Shown in pieces: positions 9,646-17,554 of a stretch of DNA of 64,000 nt. The notes under the pieces are model-generated. The model made no database searches, was not told the origin of the DNA, and was given only the letters and a program-made list of their open reading frames with translations. This DNA comes from Sphingorhabdus sp. M41 (GTDB lineage Bacteria > Pseudomonadota > Alphaproteobacteria > Sphingomonadales > Sphingomonadaceae). Location: positions 620,001-684,000 of the forward strand of contig NZ_CP014545.1 in assembly GCF_001586275.1 (NCBI RefSeq), given 5' to 3'. Position 1 is the stretch's first letter. Each line of letters starts with the position of its first letter. A program made the translations under genes and the position numbers.

Positions 9646-9673
9646 AAAAAGGGAGAGGCTCCACACCTCTCCC
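9646..9673 (-). terminator. Rho-independent terminator / attenuator between major pilin and chaperone
   Basis: Read on the reverse strand, an 8-bp perfect stem (GGGAGAGG pairs with CCTCTCCC, 9666-9673 and 9651-9658) with a 7-base loop is followed at once by five T (9650-9646). It lies downstream of the pilin stop and upstream of the chaperone. Such a partial terminator would make the major pilin more abundant than chaperone and usher, as pilus assembly needs. Confidence 0.85.
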
Positions 9674-9701
9674 CCTTGTTGCTTTGTAGATGTTGATAGA
9701 C

Positions 9702-10256
9702 CTAGATCGGGCCCACTGAAACCACAGCCGTATCCGTATAACGACCAGCAAGTGGGCGGAGCGGATTGAATGCCTGTGTGATCGTGGTCCGAAGTACCGC
9801 GTCATCGTGGAATGCATCAGTTTGATCTCTGAAACGCGTAAATACGCCTTGGCCCGTGGTCAAGAACACTGGCGAGAACGCGTTGCCATCTGATGGACGC
9901 AGGGACAGGTTGTAGTGGATCGTATCGGTGAAATCCGCTGCATCTGGACCGTCGTTGACTTCTGTGGTGGTCATGCCGCCGTTTGTAGAAGTGAGCGTGA
10001 TTTTCGCAGCATAGTTGCAGCTCGTCCAGATGTTCTGGAAATCATTGTCAAACGCGGTTGTGAGAAGCAAGGCTCCGGAGCCTGGCGCACGCTCGATTGC
10101 AAGATTGCCAAAATTGACATTCTGCGGATCGGCAACGCTGCACTCAGGTTGTACATTTGCACGAATACGGAAGTTTTTCGAATCGCTGTCCGCTGCCATT
10201 GCTGGAGTTGCGGTCATTGCAGCGGTAGCGATTGCTACCATAAGTAGTTTTTTCAT
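9702..10256 (-). CDS. Major pilin subunit, SCPU/CsuA-like (archaic chaperone-usher)
   Basis: A 184-residue secreted protein with a typical Sec signal peptide (cut after AMA-AD, about residue 21). The mature N-terminal strand KNFRIRANVQPECSVADPQ carries the first conserved Cys, the partner Cys lies in IWTSCNYAAK, and the C-terminus ends in a beta strand (RYTDTAVVSVGPI). This is the spore coat protein U-domain pattern of archaic pilins. It is first in the operon, separated from the chaperone by a terminator hairpin, and preceded by two palindromes (10327-10350 and 10359-10374) that may regulate it. Confidence 0.8.
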   Translation of the reverse strand: MKKLLMVAIATAAMTATPAMAADSDSKNFRIRANVQPECSVADPQNVNFGNLAIERAPGSGALLLTTAFDNDFQNIWTSCNYAAKITLTSTNGGMTTTEVNDGPDAADFTDTIHYNLSLRPSDGNAFSPVFLTTGQGVFTRFRDQTDAFHDDAVLRTTITQAFNPLRPLAGRYTDTAVVSVGPI

Positions 10257-11369
10257 TTTAAATCCCTCTATTCGGATTGGCGGAATTGCCCATCCAAAGG
10301 TTATGGCACAGCTAAGCGCCGGTTCTGTTCGAGATTCTGGTATCTCGAACTATCCAAATCTTCCTTTTGGAAGACCAGAATATCAATTACCGCGCCAACT
10401 CGACGCAGCTGAAATCTGTCTCTGGAATTTGAGTGAGTTCGAATGGGCTGAAGAATACAGCTCAATGAGCATATTGAGACGTCGCTCATTATTTTTACTA
10501 GTCAGGTTATCCACAACCACAGGCTCCCTACAAACAAAACCCAATTACCTTCAATCAAGTTGTCAGTTGCCAAGTGGAATCAAATCCAGAATTCGAAACT
10601 TGGCAAGCGACTCGGTTTGCGACCTTGTTGAGATCCCTAGACAATTTTTATTCAAGTTAAAAGCTCGTTAACCACGTGACCATAATTTTCGTTGCAGATG
10701 GTTAGCTCGCGTGCACCCTTCAGTCTCAACCGGTAAATGCTAGCCATCCATATCCGGTAGTTATAATTTCAGTGCCTCTTCGTAGGAAAAGCTGAGTTGG
10801 ATCAACAATGATTACAAAAATTCACGACTTCCAGCAGTCGGCAATAATCCACGACTAGCCGGTTGTTTGCTAGTCAGCAGTTGCTCGCCTGATAATGCGG
10901 CCCGTTTGTTGGCGACCTTGATCTGTACTCCTTGATCTCTGCGGGTATTGCTCAGTTCAATTTTTGCTTGGTTACTTGGCCAAAGTTTTTTCAATAGGAA
11001 ATGCTCGCGTTCGCAGCTGGCGCAGCTTGGCTGTCGCGTGCGTCATGGGCAAATCACCGCCCGGCTAGATGCTCTGCCCGTTGATGTTCTTGGCCATTTT
11101 GGAAAGCCATCTCTTATTAGGCAAGGACTGTTCGCCCGATATCGGCCATCTTCCAAATAATCCGGCATTGCGCTCCCCTAATTCTGTGTTTGATGACGCG
11201 CTTCTTCAACAACATTTTACATTCATTGCTGCGCCTAATTGCTCCCCGCTCTTTCGAAATTCTTCAACGACGGTATAGTCCCAGCGTTATTGCCGGTTCC
11301 AGCTGGTTGAAACGGTTTGTTAATCATAATCTGATATTCGATACTCAGTAGTTGTGTAAGGTTTGGAAT
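10257..11369. other. 1.1-kb AT-rich, hairpin-rich non-coding stretch
   Basis: No open frame here has a signal, ribosome binding site and recognisable content together. It holds several perfect inverted repeats: 9 bp with 6-base loop (10327-10350), 6 bp with TTTT loop (10359-10374), 9 bp with 22-base loop (TTGCCAAGT 10567-10575 / ACTTGGCAA 10598-10606) and 7 bp with 9-base loop (GACTAGC 10853-10859 / GCTAGTC 10869-10875). The left part must hold the pilin promoter and the right part the promoter of the response-regulator operon. Decayed genes or small RNAs are possible. Confidence 0.55.
10327..10350. promoter_or_regulatory. Perfect 9-bp palindrome upstream of the major pilin gene
   Basis: GTTCGAGAT and ATCTCGAAC flank a 6-base centre, 71-94 bases upstream of the pilin start. 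Size and symmetry suit a dimeric regulator site. A second short palindrome (TCTTCC/GGAAGA, 10359-10374) lies 9 bases further out. The binding protein is unknown. Confidence 0.5.
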
Positions 11370-11762
11370 ATGGCAGAAATTTTAATTGCAGATGATGACG
11401 AGATCATTATCGATCTCATTCGCTTTCGCCTGGAAAGCGAGGGGCACACCGTCGTCGCTGCGTCGGACGGCGAAGCCGTGCTGGCAATTCTGGGAGAACG
11501 GACGCCCGACCTTATCGTGCTCGACAAGATGATGCCGATCATCTCCGGGATGGAAGTGCTGCGGATCGTCAAGAATACGCCGGGGATCCAAGATATTCCT
11601 GTCATCATGCTGACCGCACGAAAGGGCGAGGAGGACGTTGTTGCCGCGTTGAATGCTGGCGCAAACGATTATCTCACCAAGCCTTTCATGCCGCAGGAAT
11701 TGTTGACGAGAATTGCCATGCAGTTGCAGAAGAGGGAACGCGAGGCTTCGGCCGTTGGTTAA
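11370..11762 (+). CDS. Stand-alone CheY-like receiver-domain response regulator
   Basis: A 130-residue single receiver domain. The acidic pocket (ADDDE, Asp8-Asp10), phospho-acceptor Asp52 (IVLDKMMP), Thr in MLTARKG and Lys104 (LTKPF) are all present, so it should accept a phosphoryl group. No output domain follows. The start at 11370 (MAEIL) is preferred over an upstream TTG at 11352. The next gene starts inside its last codons, so it is the first gene of a four-gene coupled operon with a YaiO-like barrel, HEAT protein and glycosyltransferase, and probably switches that machinery by protein contact. No cognate kinase is in the window. Confidence 0.9.
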   Translation: MAEILIADDDEIIIDLIRFRLESEGHTVVAASDGEAVLAILGERTPDLIVLDKMMPIISGMEVLRIVKNTPGIQDIPVIMLTARKGEEDVVAALNAGANDYLTKPFMPQELLTRIAMQLQKREREASAVG

Positions 11763-12867
11763 GCATCTGATAGCGAGCCTTGGCTTTGCGATAGCGATAC
11801 ATGCTCCCGGACAGGCGCAGGCGATACAGGCCTTGGATGAAAATCCCGCATCGAAAGAGCAGGCCCAAAAGGCCGATATGCTGCGCCAGCGGCTTGCGAT
11901 AGAGCCGGATAATGCCGATCTGTGGCGACAGCTTGCGGCAGCAGAAGCCGCAGCTGGCGATCTCGACAAGGCCTATGCAGCGATTGACCGGGCGACATCA
12001 CTTGCTCCGGCTGACCGTGACATTCAGCTGGCCCGCGCCAATATTCTGCTTTGGCAGGACCGGTTGGCACCCGCCGCCGAACAAGCCGGTGAAGTGCGCG
12101 CGGCGGATCCTGATTATCCCGGTTTGGCTGGATTCGATAGCGCATTTGCCCGCCGCCAGGCCGCAATATCAAAATTTGAACCGCTTTCGTTCAGCGCTGT
12201 GCTCGGTACATCCGATATTGTGTTCGAAAATGGCCGAAAGCAGAATTGGCAAAACGCCGTTGTCGCGGTGGCCTTTGGAAATGTGGAGCGCACGATTTTC
12301 GAGCTGGATGCAGATGTGGAGCGTCGGGCTGCCACGGATGTAAGGCTGTCCGGCCGGGCCACGACCCGCATCAGCAATGGCAGTTTTTATCTGGGAGCGG
12401 GCATCACTCCGGAGGCGGATTTCAGAGACCAATGGCGGCTGGTTGCCGGCGGCCAGATTCTCGTCGCGTCCGGCTTGCGGGGAACAGCCGATCTGCGTTT
12501 GGCGCGCTACAGCAGCGGGGTTTCCGCCAGTATCGAGCCGGGGATCTCCTATGTGGCCGCGCCAGGCTTGGCGCTGTCCGCGCGCATGATCAATTTGCTC
12601 GACGGGGATGGGGACCACCGGATTGGTGCTGCGGCGCGGATTGATTATGAACTGGCCAATGGCAATATTCTTTTCGGTAGCGCAGCCCGCTATCCGGACC
12701 GCGAGGCCGACATCACCAAGCAATTGAGATCATTCGCGATTGGCGGTACAGTCAATCTCTCCCCACATTTGCGTTTGCGTCTGGCCGCATCGGACGAAAA
12801 ACGCGAGGAATCCTATCACCGGCAAGCGATCAACGTGGGGCTGACCTATAGATTTTCTCAGCCATGA
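11755..12867 (+). CDS. TPR plus YaiO-like outer-membrane beta-barrel protein
   Basis: From the TTG at 11755 the product is about 370 residues with a signal peptide (MVKHLIASLGF...GQAQA), then TPR-like helices (QRLAIEPDNADLWRQLAAAEAAAGDLDKAYAAIDRA and following, residues 40-125) and a C-terminal barrel of about 230 residues ending YRFSQP with a terminal aromatic strand. This TPR-barrel layout is that of YaiO-family proteins and a miniature of PgaA-type polysaccharide porins. The TTG start, with GAGG at 11742-11745, overlaps the receiver stop by 8 bases; a farther upstream ATG at 11713 would lack a signal peptide. Likely role, by inference: outer-membrane passage or anchoring for the product of the downstream glycosyltransferase. 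Confidence 0.72.
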   Translation: MVKHLIASLGFAIAIHAPGQAQAIQALDENPASKEQAQKADMLRQRLAIEPDNADLWRQLAAAEAAAGDLDKAYAAIDRATSLAPADRDIQLARANILLWQDRLAPAAEQAGEVRAADPDYPGLAGFDSAFARRQAAISKFEPLSFSAVLGTSDIVFENGRKQNWQNAVVAVAFGNVERTIFELDADVERRAATDVRLSGRATTRISNGSFYLGAGITPEADFRDQWRLVAGGQILVASGLRGTADLRLARYSSGVSASIEPGISYVAAPGLALSARMINLLDGDGDHRIGAAARIDYELANGNILFGSAARYPDREADITKQLRSFAIGGTVNLSPHLRLRLAASDEKREESYHRQAINVGLTYRFSQP

Positions 12868-13853
12868 ATATTTATGACGGACTGATACAATTTTGCATCT
12901 GGACGACCTGCATTTTAACTGCGGCATTTGCCCTGCTTGTGTTGCGCCGTTGGTTCACCGAACGCCGGGAACCGATATATAACGCACGCCAAAAAGCAAT
13001 TACCCGCAGCTATTTACAGAGGGTTGGAGGATTTGACGTCGAACCGACCAATGTCAATTGGTCGATCGCGGAACGTTTGCAGTCATTGAGCCATTTGCTG
13101 ATGCTGGTACGCGGCGAGGAACGCAGCAAGCTGATCCAGCTGGCGGAGATCGACGGGCTGCTTAAGGCACCGCTCCGCCAGTGCAGTGCCTGGCGCGCTG
13201 CGCGGCGTATTGATGCGGTGCGGACTTTGCAGCAATATGGTGGAGAAGCGGCAATTGCCAAATTGCGGGAAGTGCTGCGATATGATCGCCATCGCATCGT
13301 GCGGCTGAACGCAGCCTTTGCCCTCGCGAATTTTCACCAGCTTCCGCCGCCGCGTGAAACGATCGCGCTGATCGGGATGCCATCGCGCGCGCCGACCAGA
13401 TTGGACGTTGCCATGCTCCGCGCACTCGCTCCGGAATATCCCGCTCAGCTGGTTCATATTCTCGGAGACGTGATGTCGCATGCACGGCGCGCTGCCATTA
13501 TCGATGCTTTGGGCTGGTCAGGAGATCCAGCGGTTTTGCCGGCCCTGGAGCGGGCCGGATCGTTTGACAATATTGAAATCCGTTGTTCTGCACTGCGCGC
13601 AGCCGGCAAGCTCGGGCATCCTTCGGTCGCCCCATGGGTATTGAAGGCGCTCGAGGATGCTAACCCCATGGTCCGTGTCCAGGCCGTTAACAGTTGTGAC
13701 GCCTTGCGCTTGACGCGGGCTTTGCCAAAGCTGCGGACACTGGTTCATGATTCCGAACTATGGGTCCGTCTGAGGGCAGAGGAGGCGATTCCCCGGCTCG
13801 AATCACTCGTCACCAAACGTGAGGTTAAAATCGCCAGGAAAGATGCCGCATGA
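12864..13853 (+). CDS. Membrane-anchored HEAT-repeat protein
   Basis: A 329-residue protein with one N-terminal membrane helix (IQFCIWTTCILTAAFALLVL, residues 8-28) followed by helical repeats. HEAT_2-like units are clear in LRTLQQYGGEAAIAKLREVL, AAFALANFHQ and in the C-terminal half (ERAGSFDNIEIRCSALRAAGKLGHPSVAPWVLKALEDANPMVRVQAV). Such repeats are protein-binding scaffolds. It overlaps both neighbours by ATGA, so it is made in fixed ratio with the YaiO-like barrel and the glycosyltransferase. A role as adaptor joining the inner-membrane synthase to the receiver or to the barrel is inferred. No catalytic motif was seen. Confidence 0.82.
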   Translation: MNIYDGLIQFCIWTTCILTAAFALLVLRRWFTERREPIYNARQKAITRSYLQRVGGFDVEPTNVNWSIAERLQSLSHLLMLVRGEERSKLIQLAEIDGLLKAPLRQCSAWRAARRIDAVRTLQQYGGEAAIAKLREVLRYDRHRIVRLNAAFALANFHQLPPPRETIALIGMPSRAPTRLDVAMLRALAPEYPAQLVHILGDVMSHARRAAIIDALGWSGDPAVLPALERAGSFDNIEIRCSALRAAGKLGHPSVAPWVLKALEDANPMVRVQAVNSCDALRLTRALPKLRTLVHDSELWVRLRAEEAIPRLESLVTKREVKIARKDAA

Positions 13854-15283
13854 CCACGGAATCCATCTTGAATCTGGCAACGCAGATTGTGATGTATCTG
13901 GCTTATATATGCCTGATCGTTGTGGTGTTTCGCAATTTTATCAGTGTTGTGCAGCTCGTAATGGCTGCAATTATTTTCGCTACACGGGTAAAGCCTTCAT
14001 CGGCCTCGCTTGACCTGTGGCATCGCTATGGTGATCTCGCGTTACCGGTCTCGGTGATCGTGCCGGCCTTTAATGAGGAATTGTCGATCGTACAGAGTGT
14101 AGGGGCCATACTCGCGCTTGAATATCCCGAACATGAAGTGATCGTAGTCAACGACGGATCCAGCGACCGTACAATTCAGGAACTGATCGACGGCTTTGAT
14201 TGTGTGCCGAGCGACCGAAAGCAAATAGAGGTTTTGCAGCACACAAAGATACTCGGCGTCTATCAGTCGCGCAAACATGCCAATCTGATCATCGTCGACA
14301 AAGAGAATGGCCGTAAAGCCGACGCATCCAATGCCGGTATCGGCTTTGCCCGAACACCCTTGGTCTGTGTGATCGATGCGGATTCCATCATCGAAACCGA
14401 CGGGCTGTTGCGAGCCACCGAACCGTTCATGTATGATACCGGGAAAATGGTTGCTGTCGGCGGCGCCATCCGGATTGCCAACGGCTGCGAGATCAGAGCC
14501 GGCTCTCTCCGCAAGATTGGTGTGTCCAAGGCATGGTTGCCCCGTTTCCAGATTGTCGAATATCTGCGTGCTTTTCTTACCGCGAGGGTCGCCAACGCCG
14601 AAGGCGATTCGCTGATGCTCATTTCAGGAGCTTTTGGCATTTTCCGGCGATCCGCCCTGATCGAAGTGGGTGGCTACGAGCATGAGACAGTCGCAGAAGA
14701 TCTCGAGCTGATCGTCCGTATTCATCGCTATATGCGCGAGCATAAACGGGAATATAAGATCGGCTTCGTTCCGGAAATCGTGTGCTGGACCGAGGCGCCG
14801 ACGACCTGGGCCGGTCTGCGCAATCAGCGGGCGCGCTGGCAACAGGGTGCATTGGAGACGCTGATCCGGCATCGCCGGATGATCCTCAATCCGCGTTATG
14901 GACGGATTGGCATGCTTTCAATGCCTCAAATCGTGATCGAAGATGTCATCGGACCTCCGACAGAATTGATCGGCTATTTGGTAATTCCGGCTGCGATCCT
15001 GCTCGGGGTGATGGATCCGACTACGGTGGTTCTTTTTCTGTGTCTGACGGTTCTGTTCGGTTCTGGCTTGAGCGTCGGCACGCTTGCGATCGAAGAATTG
15101 CAGCTCAAGCGGACACCATCTGCCCGCGATCTGGTTCGTGTCGGCGCGGCGGCCTTTGCTGAGAATTTCGGATATCGGCAAGCCAATCTTGCTTTCCGTT
15201 TCGCGGGTATAGGCCGACATTTGCGCAAGGACACCAGTTGGGCCGCCGTCCCGCGGGAAGGTTTTGATTCGAAGCTGGAATAA
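13850..15283 (+). CDS. Processive GT2-family glycosyltransferase, membrane-bound (PgaC/IcaA/BcsA-like)
   Basis: A 477-residue enzyme with an N-terminal membrane helix, a GT-A domain and C-terminal membrane helices (about residues 365-430). All processive GT2 motifs are visible: SVIVPAFNEE, VVNDGSSDRT, DxD at Asp176/Asp178 (VIDADS), Asp284 of the ED motif (AEDLELIV) and QRARW at 326-330. It should polymerise a sugar from a nucleotide donor on the cytoplasmic face and push the chain through the inner membrane. Which sugar is unknown. It ends the receiver/YaiO/HEAT/GT operon. No PilZ, deacetylase or hydrolase partner is next to it. Confidence 0.9.
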   Translation: MTTESILNLATQIVMYLAYICLIVVVFRNFISVVQLVMAAIIFATRVKPSSASLDLWHRYGDLALPVSVIVPAFNEELSIVQSVGAILALEYPEHEVIVVNDGSSDRTIQELIDGFDCVPSDRKQIEVLQHTKILGVYQSRKHANLIIVDKENGRKADASNAGIGFARTPLVCVIDADSIIETDGLLRATEPFMYDTGKMVAVGGAIRIANGCEIRAGSLRKIGVSKAWLPRFQIVEYLRAFLTARVANAEGDSLMLISGAFGIFRRSALIEVGGYEHETVAEDLELIVRIHRYMREHKREYKIGFVPEIVCWTEAPTTWAGLRNQRARWQQGALETLIRHRRMILNPRYGRIGMLSMPQIVIEDVIGPPTELIGYLVIPAAILLGVMDPTTVVLFLCLTVLFGSGLSVGTLAIEELQLKRTPSARDLVRVGAAAFAENFGYRQANLAFRFAGIGRHLRKDTSWAAVPREGFDSKLE

Positions 15284-15501
15284 GCTTTCAGGCGGCTATG
15301 GGCGGTCCCGAACTGGCGGCCACCAACATCCGAAAATTCAGAGTTGCAACGATCCGAGGCAGTGCTCTCATATAGTGTAGCTCTTCCTTTGATCAGTCAG
15401 CTGCCACTGCACATGCGGTCGTCCCGGCGGGCTGGCCGTGTCCCGTTTGCCACAGAAGCACGGGCGGAATAAAGATTATCTGCTCACGGTCGGTAAATTA
15501 A

Positions 15502-15516
15502 TGAGAATCACTTGCA
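15502..15516. promoter_or_regulatory. Fur-box-like site 1
   Basis: TGAGAAT, one base, ACTTGCA: the 7-1-7 Fur pattern (TGATAAT-n-ATTATCA) with mismatches mainly in the right half. It lies 72-86 bases upstream of exbB. Confidence 0.6.
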
Positions 15517-15550
15517 ATAGCAATAAGAAGCTGTAATTGGCCTGCCTTTG

Positions 15551-15567
15551 ATGCGAATGATTCGCAT
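15551..15567. promoter_or_regulatory. Fur-box-like site 2, perfect 8-1-8 palindrome
   Basis: ATGCGAAT-G-ATTCGCAT is a perfect palindrome in the 7-1-7 Fur layout (TGnnAAT-n-ATTnnCA), 22 bases before the exbB start. A site here would block transcription or the ribosome region under iron repletion. Confidence 0.68.
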
Positions 15568-15588
15568 AACCAATAGCAGGGGGCGAGA

Positions 15589-16362
15589 GTGGCCAAAAAA
15601 CCTATGGGGCGTATTTCGAAATCCGTGGCGGTTGCAGCATTGCTGGCGACGGCAGCTTCCGCCTCCGCATCAGCCTTGTCGACCATCCCTGTCGAGCTAA
15701 GTGTCGGTGGCATGTTCGCCCAGGCGGACTGGATCGTAAAGATTGTCATCATCGGGCTGATCATTGCCTCGCTGGTCAGCTGGACCATATTCATTGCCAA
15801 ATTATCGGAGCTGCGCAAAGCAATGGCAGCAGAGCGGATCGTACATGACGAAGTCGCCAAGCTGCGGTCTCTCGATGATGCTGGCCGAGATCCGGTTCTG
15901 TCGAAGACGGCGCTGGTGCAAGAAGCGTCGGCCGAGCTCGCGCTTTCCGCCGATGCCCTGCAAGATGGCGACGGCATCAAGGAGCGCATTATTTCCCGCT
16001 TCGAACGATATGAAGCCGCTCTGTCCCGTAGAATGACGCGCGGCGTCAATATCCTCGCGACCATTGGTGCCACGGCGCCATTTGTTGGACTGTTCGGCAC
16101 GGTCTGGGGCATTATGAACAGCTTCATCGGCATCGCCGAGAAGCAGACCACCAATCTCGCCGTTGTCGCTCCCGGTATCGCAGAGGCTCTGCTTGCCACT
16201 GCACTGGGACTTGTGGCCGCCATTCCTGCCGTTGTCATGTATAACCATTTCTCGCGCCAGATTTCTGCCTATCGCGCGCTTGTATCGGACACTGCTGCCG
16301 CCATTTTGCGGCTGGTATCCCGCGATCTCAGCCGCGGCACCGTGAAGATCAAGAAGGATTGA
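15589..16362 (+). CDS. exbB: ExbB/TolQ/MotA-type proton channel of the TonB system
   Basis: A 257-residue inner-membrane protein. An Ala/Ser-rich N-terminal extension precedes the first membrane helix (DWIVKIVIIGLIIASLVSWTIFI). The conserved helix pair follows (GVNILATIGATAPFVGLFGTVWGIMNSF and ALLATALGLVAAIPAVVMY), the family signature of the proton-conducting core. With ExbD it energises TonB. The frame starts with GTG at 15589 after a purine-rich stretch; ATG 15604 is an alternative. It is the first gene of an iron-uptake operon under two Fur-like sites. Confidence 0.93.
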   Translation: MAKKPMGRISKSVAVAALLATAASASASALSTIPVELSVGGMFAQADWIVKIVIIGLIIASLVSWTIFIAKLSELRKAMAAERIVHDEVAKLRSLDDAGRDPVLSKTALVQEASAELALSADALQDGDGIKERIISRFERYEAALSRRMTRGVNILATIGATAPFVGLFGTVWGIMNSFIGIAEKQTTNLAVVAPGIAEALLATALGLVAAIPAVVMYNHFSRQISAYRALVSDTAAAILRLVSRDLSRGTVKIKKD

Positions 16363-16366
16363 AACG

Positions 16367-16792
16367 ATGTCGATCCGGCTCAACGACAATAGCGATGACC
16401 TTCCGGTAAATCATGACATCAATGTCACGCCTTTCATCGACGTGATGCTGGTGTTGCTGATCATCTTCATGGTCGCGGCTCCGCTGGCGACGGTCGACGT
16501 GAAAGTCGATCTGCCGGTTTCCACGGCCAACGCTGCGCCGAAACCCGACAAGCCGGTCTTTCTGTCGATCCAGGCCGACGGCAATATCCTTGTGAACGAA
16601 ACGCCGGTCTCCGAAGCCGGCCTGGGAGCCGCGATCGAGACCGCGACGCGATCCGACAGGGAGCAGCGCATCTTTTTGCGGGCCGACAAGACCATCACTT
16701 ATGACGCGATCATGGGTGCGATGAATTCATTGCGCTCTGCCGGCTACCTGCACGTCGCCCTGGTGGGCGCGGAATCGGGTTCGGCAAAATGA
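16367..16792 (+). CDS. exbD: ExbD/TolR biopolymer transport protein
   Basis: 141 residues: short cytoplasmic tail, one membrane helix (VMLVLLIIFMVAAPLA) preceded by the essential Asp region (NVTPFIDVMLVLL), and a periplasmic domain with the FLRADKTITYDAIMGAMNSL segment typical of ExbD. It completes the proton-driven motor with ExbB. Four bases separate it from exbB, and its stop overlaps the tonB start by ATGA. Confidence 0.95.
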   Translation: MSIRLNDNSDDLPVNHDINVTPFIDVMLVLLIIFMVAAPLATVDVKVDLPVSTANAAPKPDKPVFLSIQADGNILVNETPVSEAGLGAAIETATRSDREQRIFLRADKTITYDAIMGAMNSLRSAGYLHVALVGAESGSAK

Positions 16793-17535
16793 TCGAGGCG
16801 ATGCTCAGCTCCGACGAAAAACGTCGCTGGGTTTTCGCTGCAGCCATTGCTGTAGCAGCACATGCCTTTCTGGGGCTGGCTGCCATGGCATGGAAAGCTC
16901 CACATGATCGCCCCATCCCTGAACCGGTGGTCCTTGTGGAGCTTCCCCCTGCGAGTGCGAGCGAGGCCATGTCTGAGCCTGCGCCCGCATCGCAGCCGGA
17001 ATATATCCCGCCGCAACAGGCTCTGCCCTTCAAGGTGCCGCCCGTGCGCGCGCCTTTGCCGGATGATGCGGTGATTTTGCCGCCAGAGCAGAAACGACCG
17101 CTAGTTTCATCCGCGCCAACGCCTCAGATCAACACGGCCCCTGTTGCAGCCTCCGCGCCAGCGAGGGTAGAGGCACCGCCAACCGCTTCGGCGAGCACAG
17201 CCCCGAGCAACAGCTCCGGTAACAGCCCGAAGGCGAAGCAGGAAAAGGCCAACTATTATGCGATGGTCAGCGCACATCTGAACCAGCGCAAAAAATACCC
17301 CACCGAAGCGCGCAAGGCCCGTGAACAGGGCGTCGTCAAGGTTCGGTTCACGGTGGATCGCAGCGGAAATATTTCCAATGTGTCGATCACCGGTTCGAGC
17401 GGACATGCCATTCTCGACGAGGCGACCTTGGCGCTGATGCAACGCGTCGCCCCTTTGCCTGCCATGCCCGCATCCATGGAGCGAGACAAAGTCACGATCT
17501 CGCTACCCATTGACTATTCCCTCAGAACTCGTTGA
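16789..17535 (+). CDS. tonB: TonB energy transducer
   Basis: 248 residues: one N-terminal membrane helix (VFAAAIAVAAHAFLGLAAMAW), a Pro/Ala-rich periplasm-spanning middle (about residues 50-150) and a C-terminal TonB domain (LNQRKKYPTEARKAREQGVVKVRFTVDRSG ... IDYSLRTR is the run of motifs, about 155-248). It links the ExbB-ExbD motor to outer-membrane receptors. The start overlaps the exbD stop. The receptor gene follows by 19 bases, so this TonB is probably dedicated to it. Confidence 0.94.
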   Translation: MIEAMLSSDEKRRWVFAAAIAVAAHAFLGLAAMAWKAPHDRPIPEPVVLVELPPASASEAMSEPAPASQPEYIPPQQALPFKVPPVRAPLPDDAVILPPEQKRPLVSSAPTPQINTAPVAASAPARVEAPPTASASTAPSNSSGNSPKAKQEKANYYAMVSAHLNQRKKYPTEARKAREQGVVKVRFTVDRSGNISNVSITGSSGHAILDEATLALMQRVAPLPAMPASMERDKVTISLPIDYSLRTR

Positions 17536-17554
17536 AAAATAAGGAAACGATACG

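Larger units (their letters stand above)
15284..15588. other. Intergenic region with two Fur-like sites upstream of the TonB operon
   Basis: About 305 bases without a gene. The left half shows nothing recognisable and no clear terminator for the glycosyltransferase operon. The right end holds two Fur-box-like elements and the leader of exbB. Confidence 0.6.

Noticed and set aside
10301-11278. Several short frames of 60-70 codons on both strands in the gene-less stretch
   Set aside because: None has a start context or recognisable content; overlapping frames on both strands look random.
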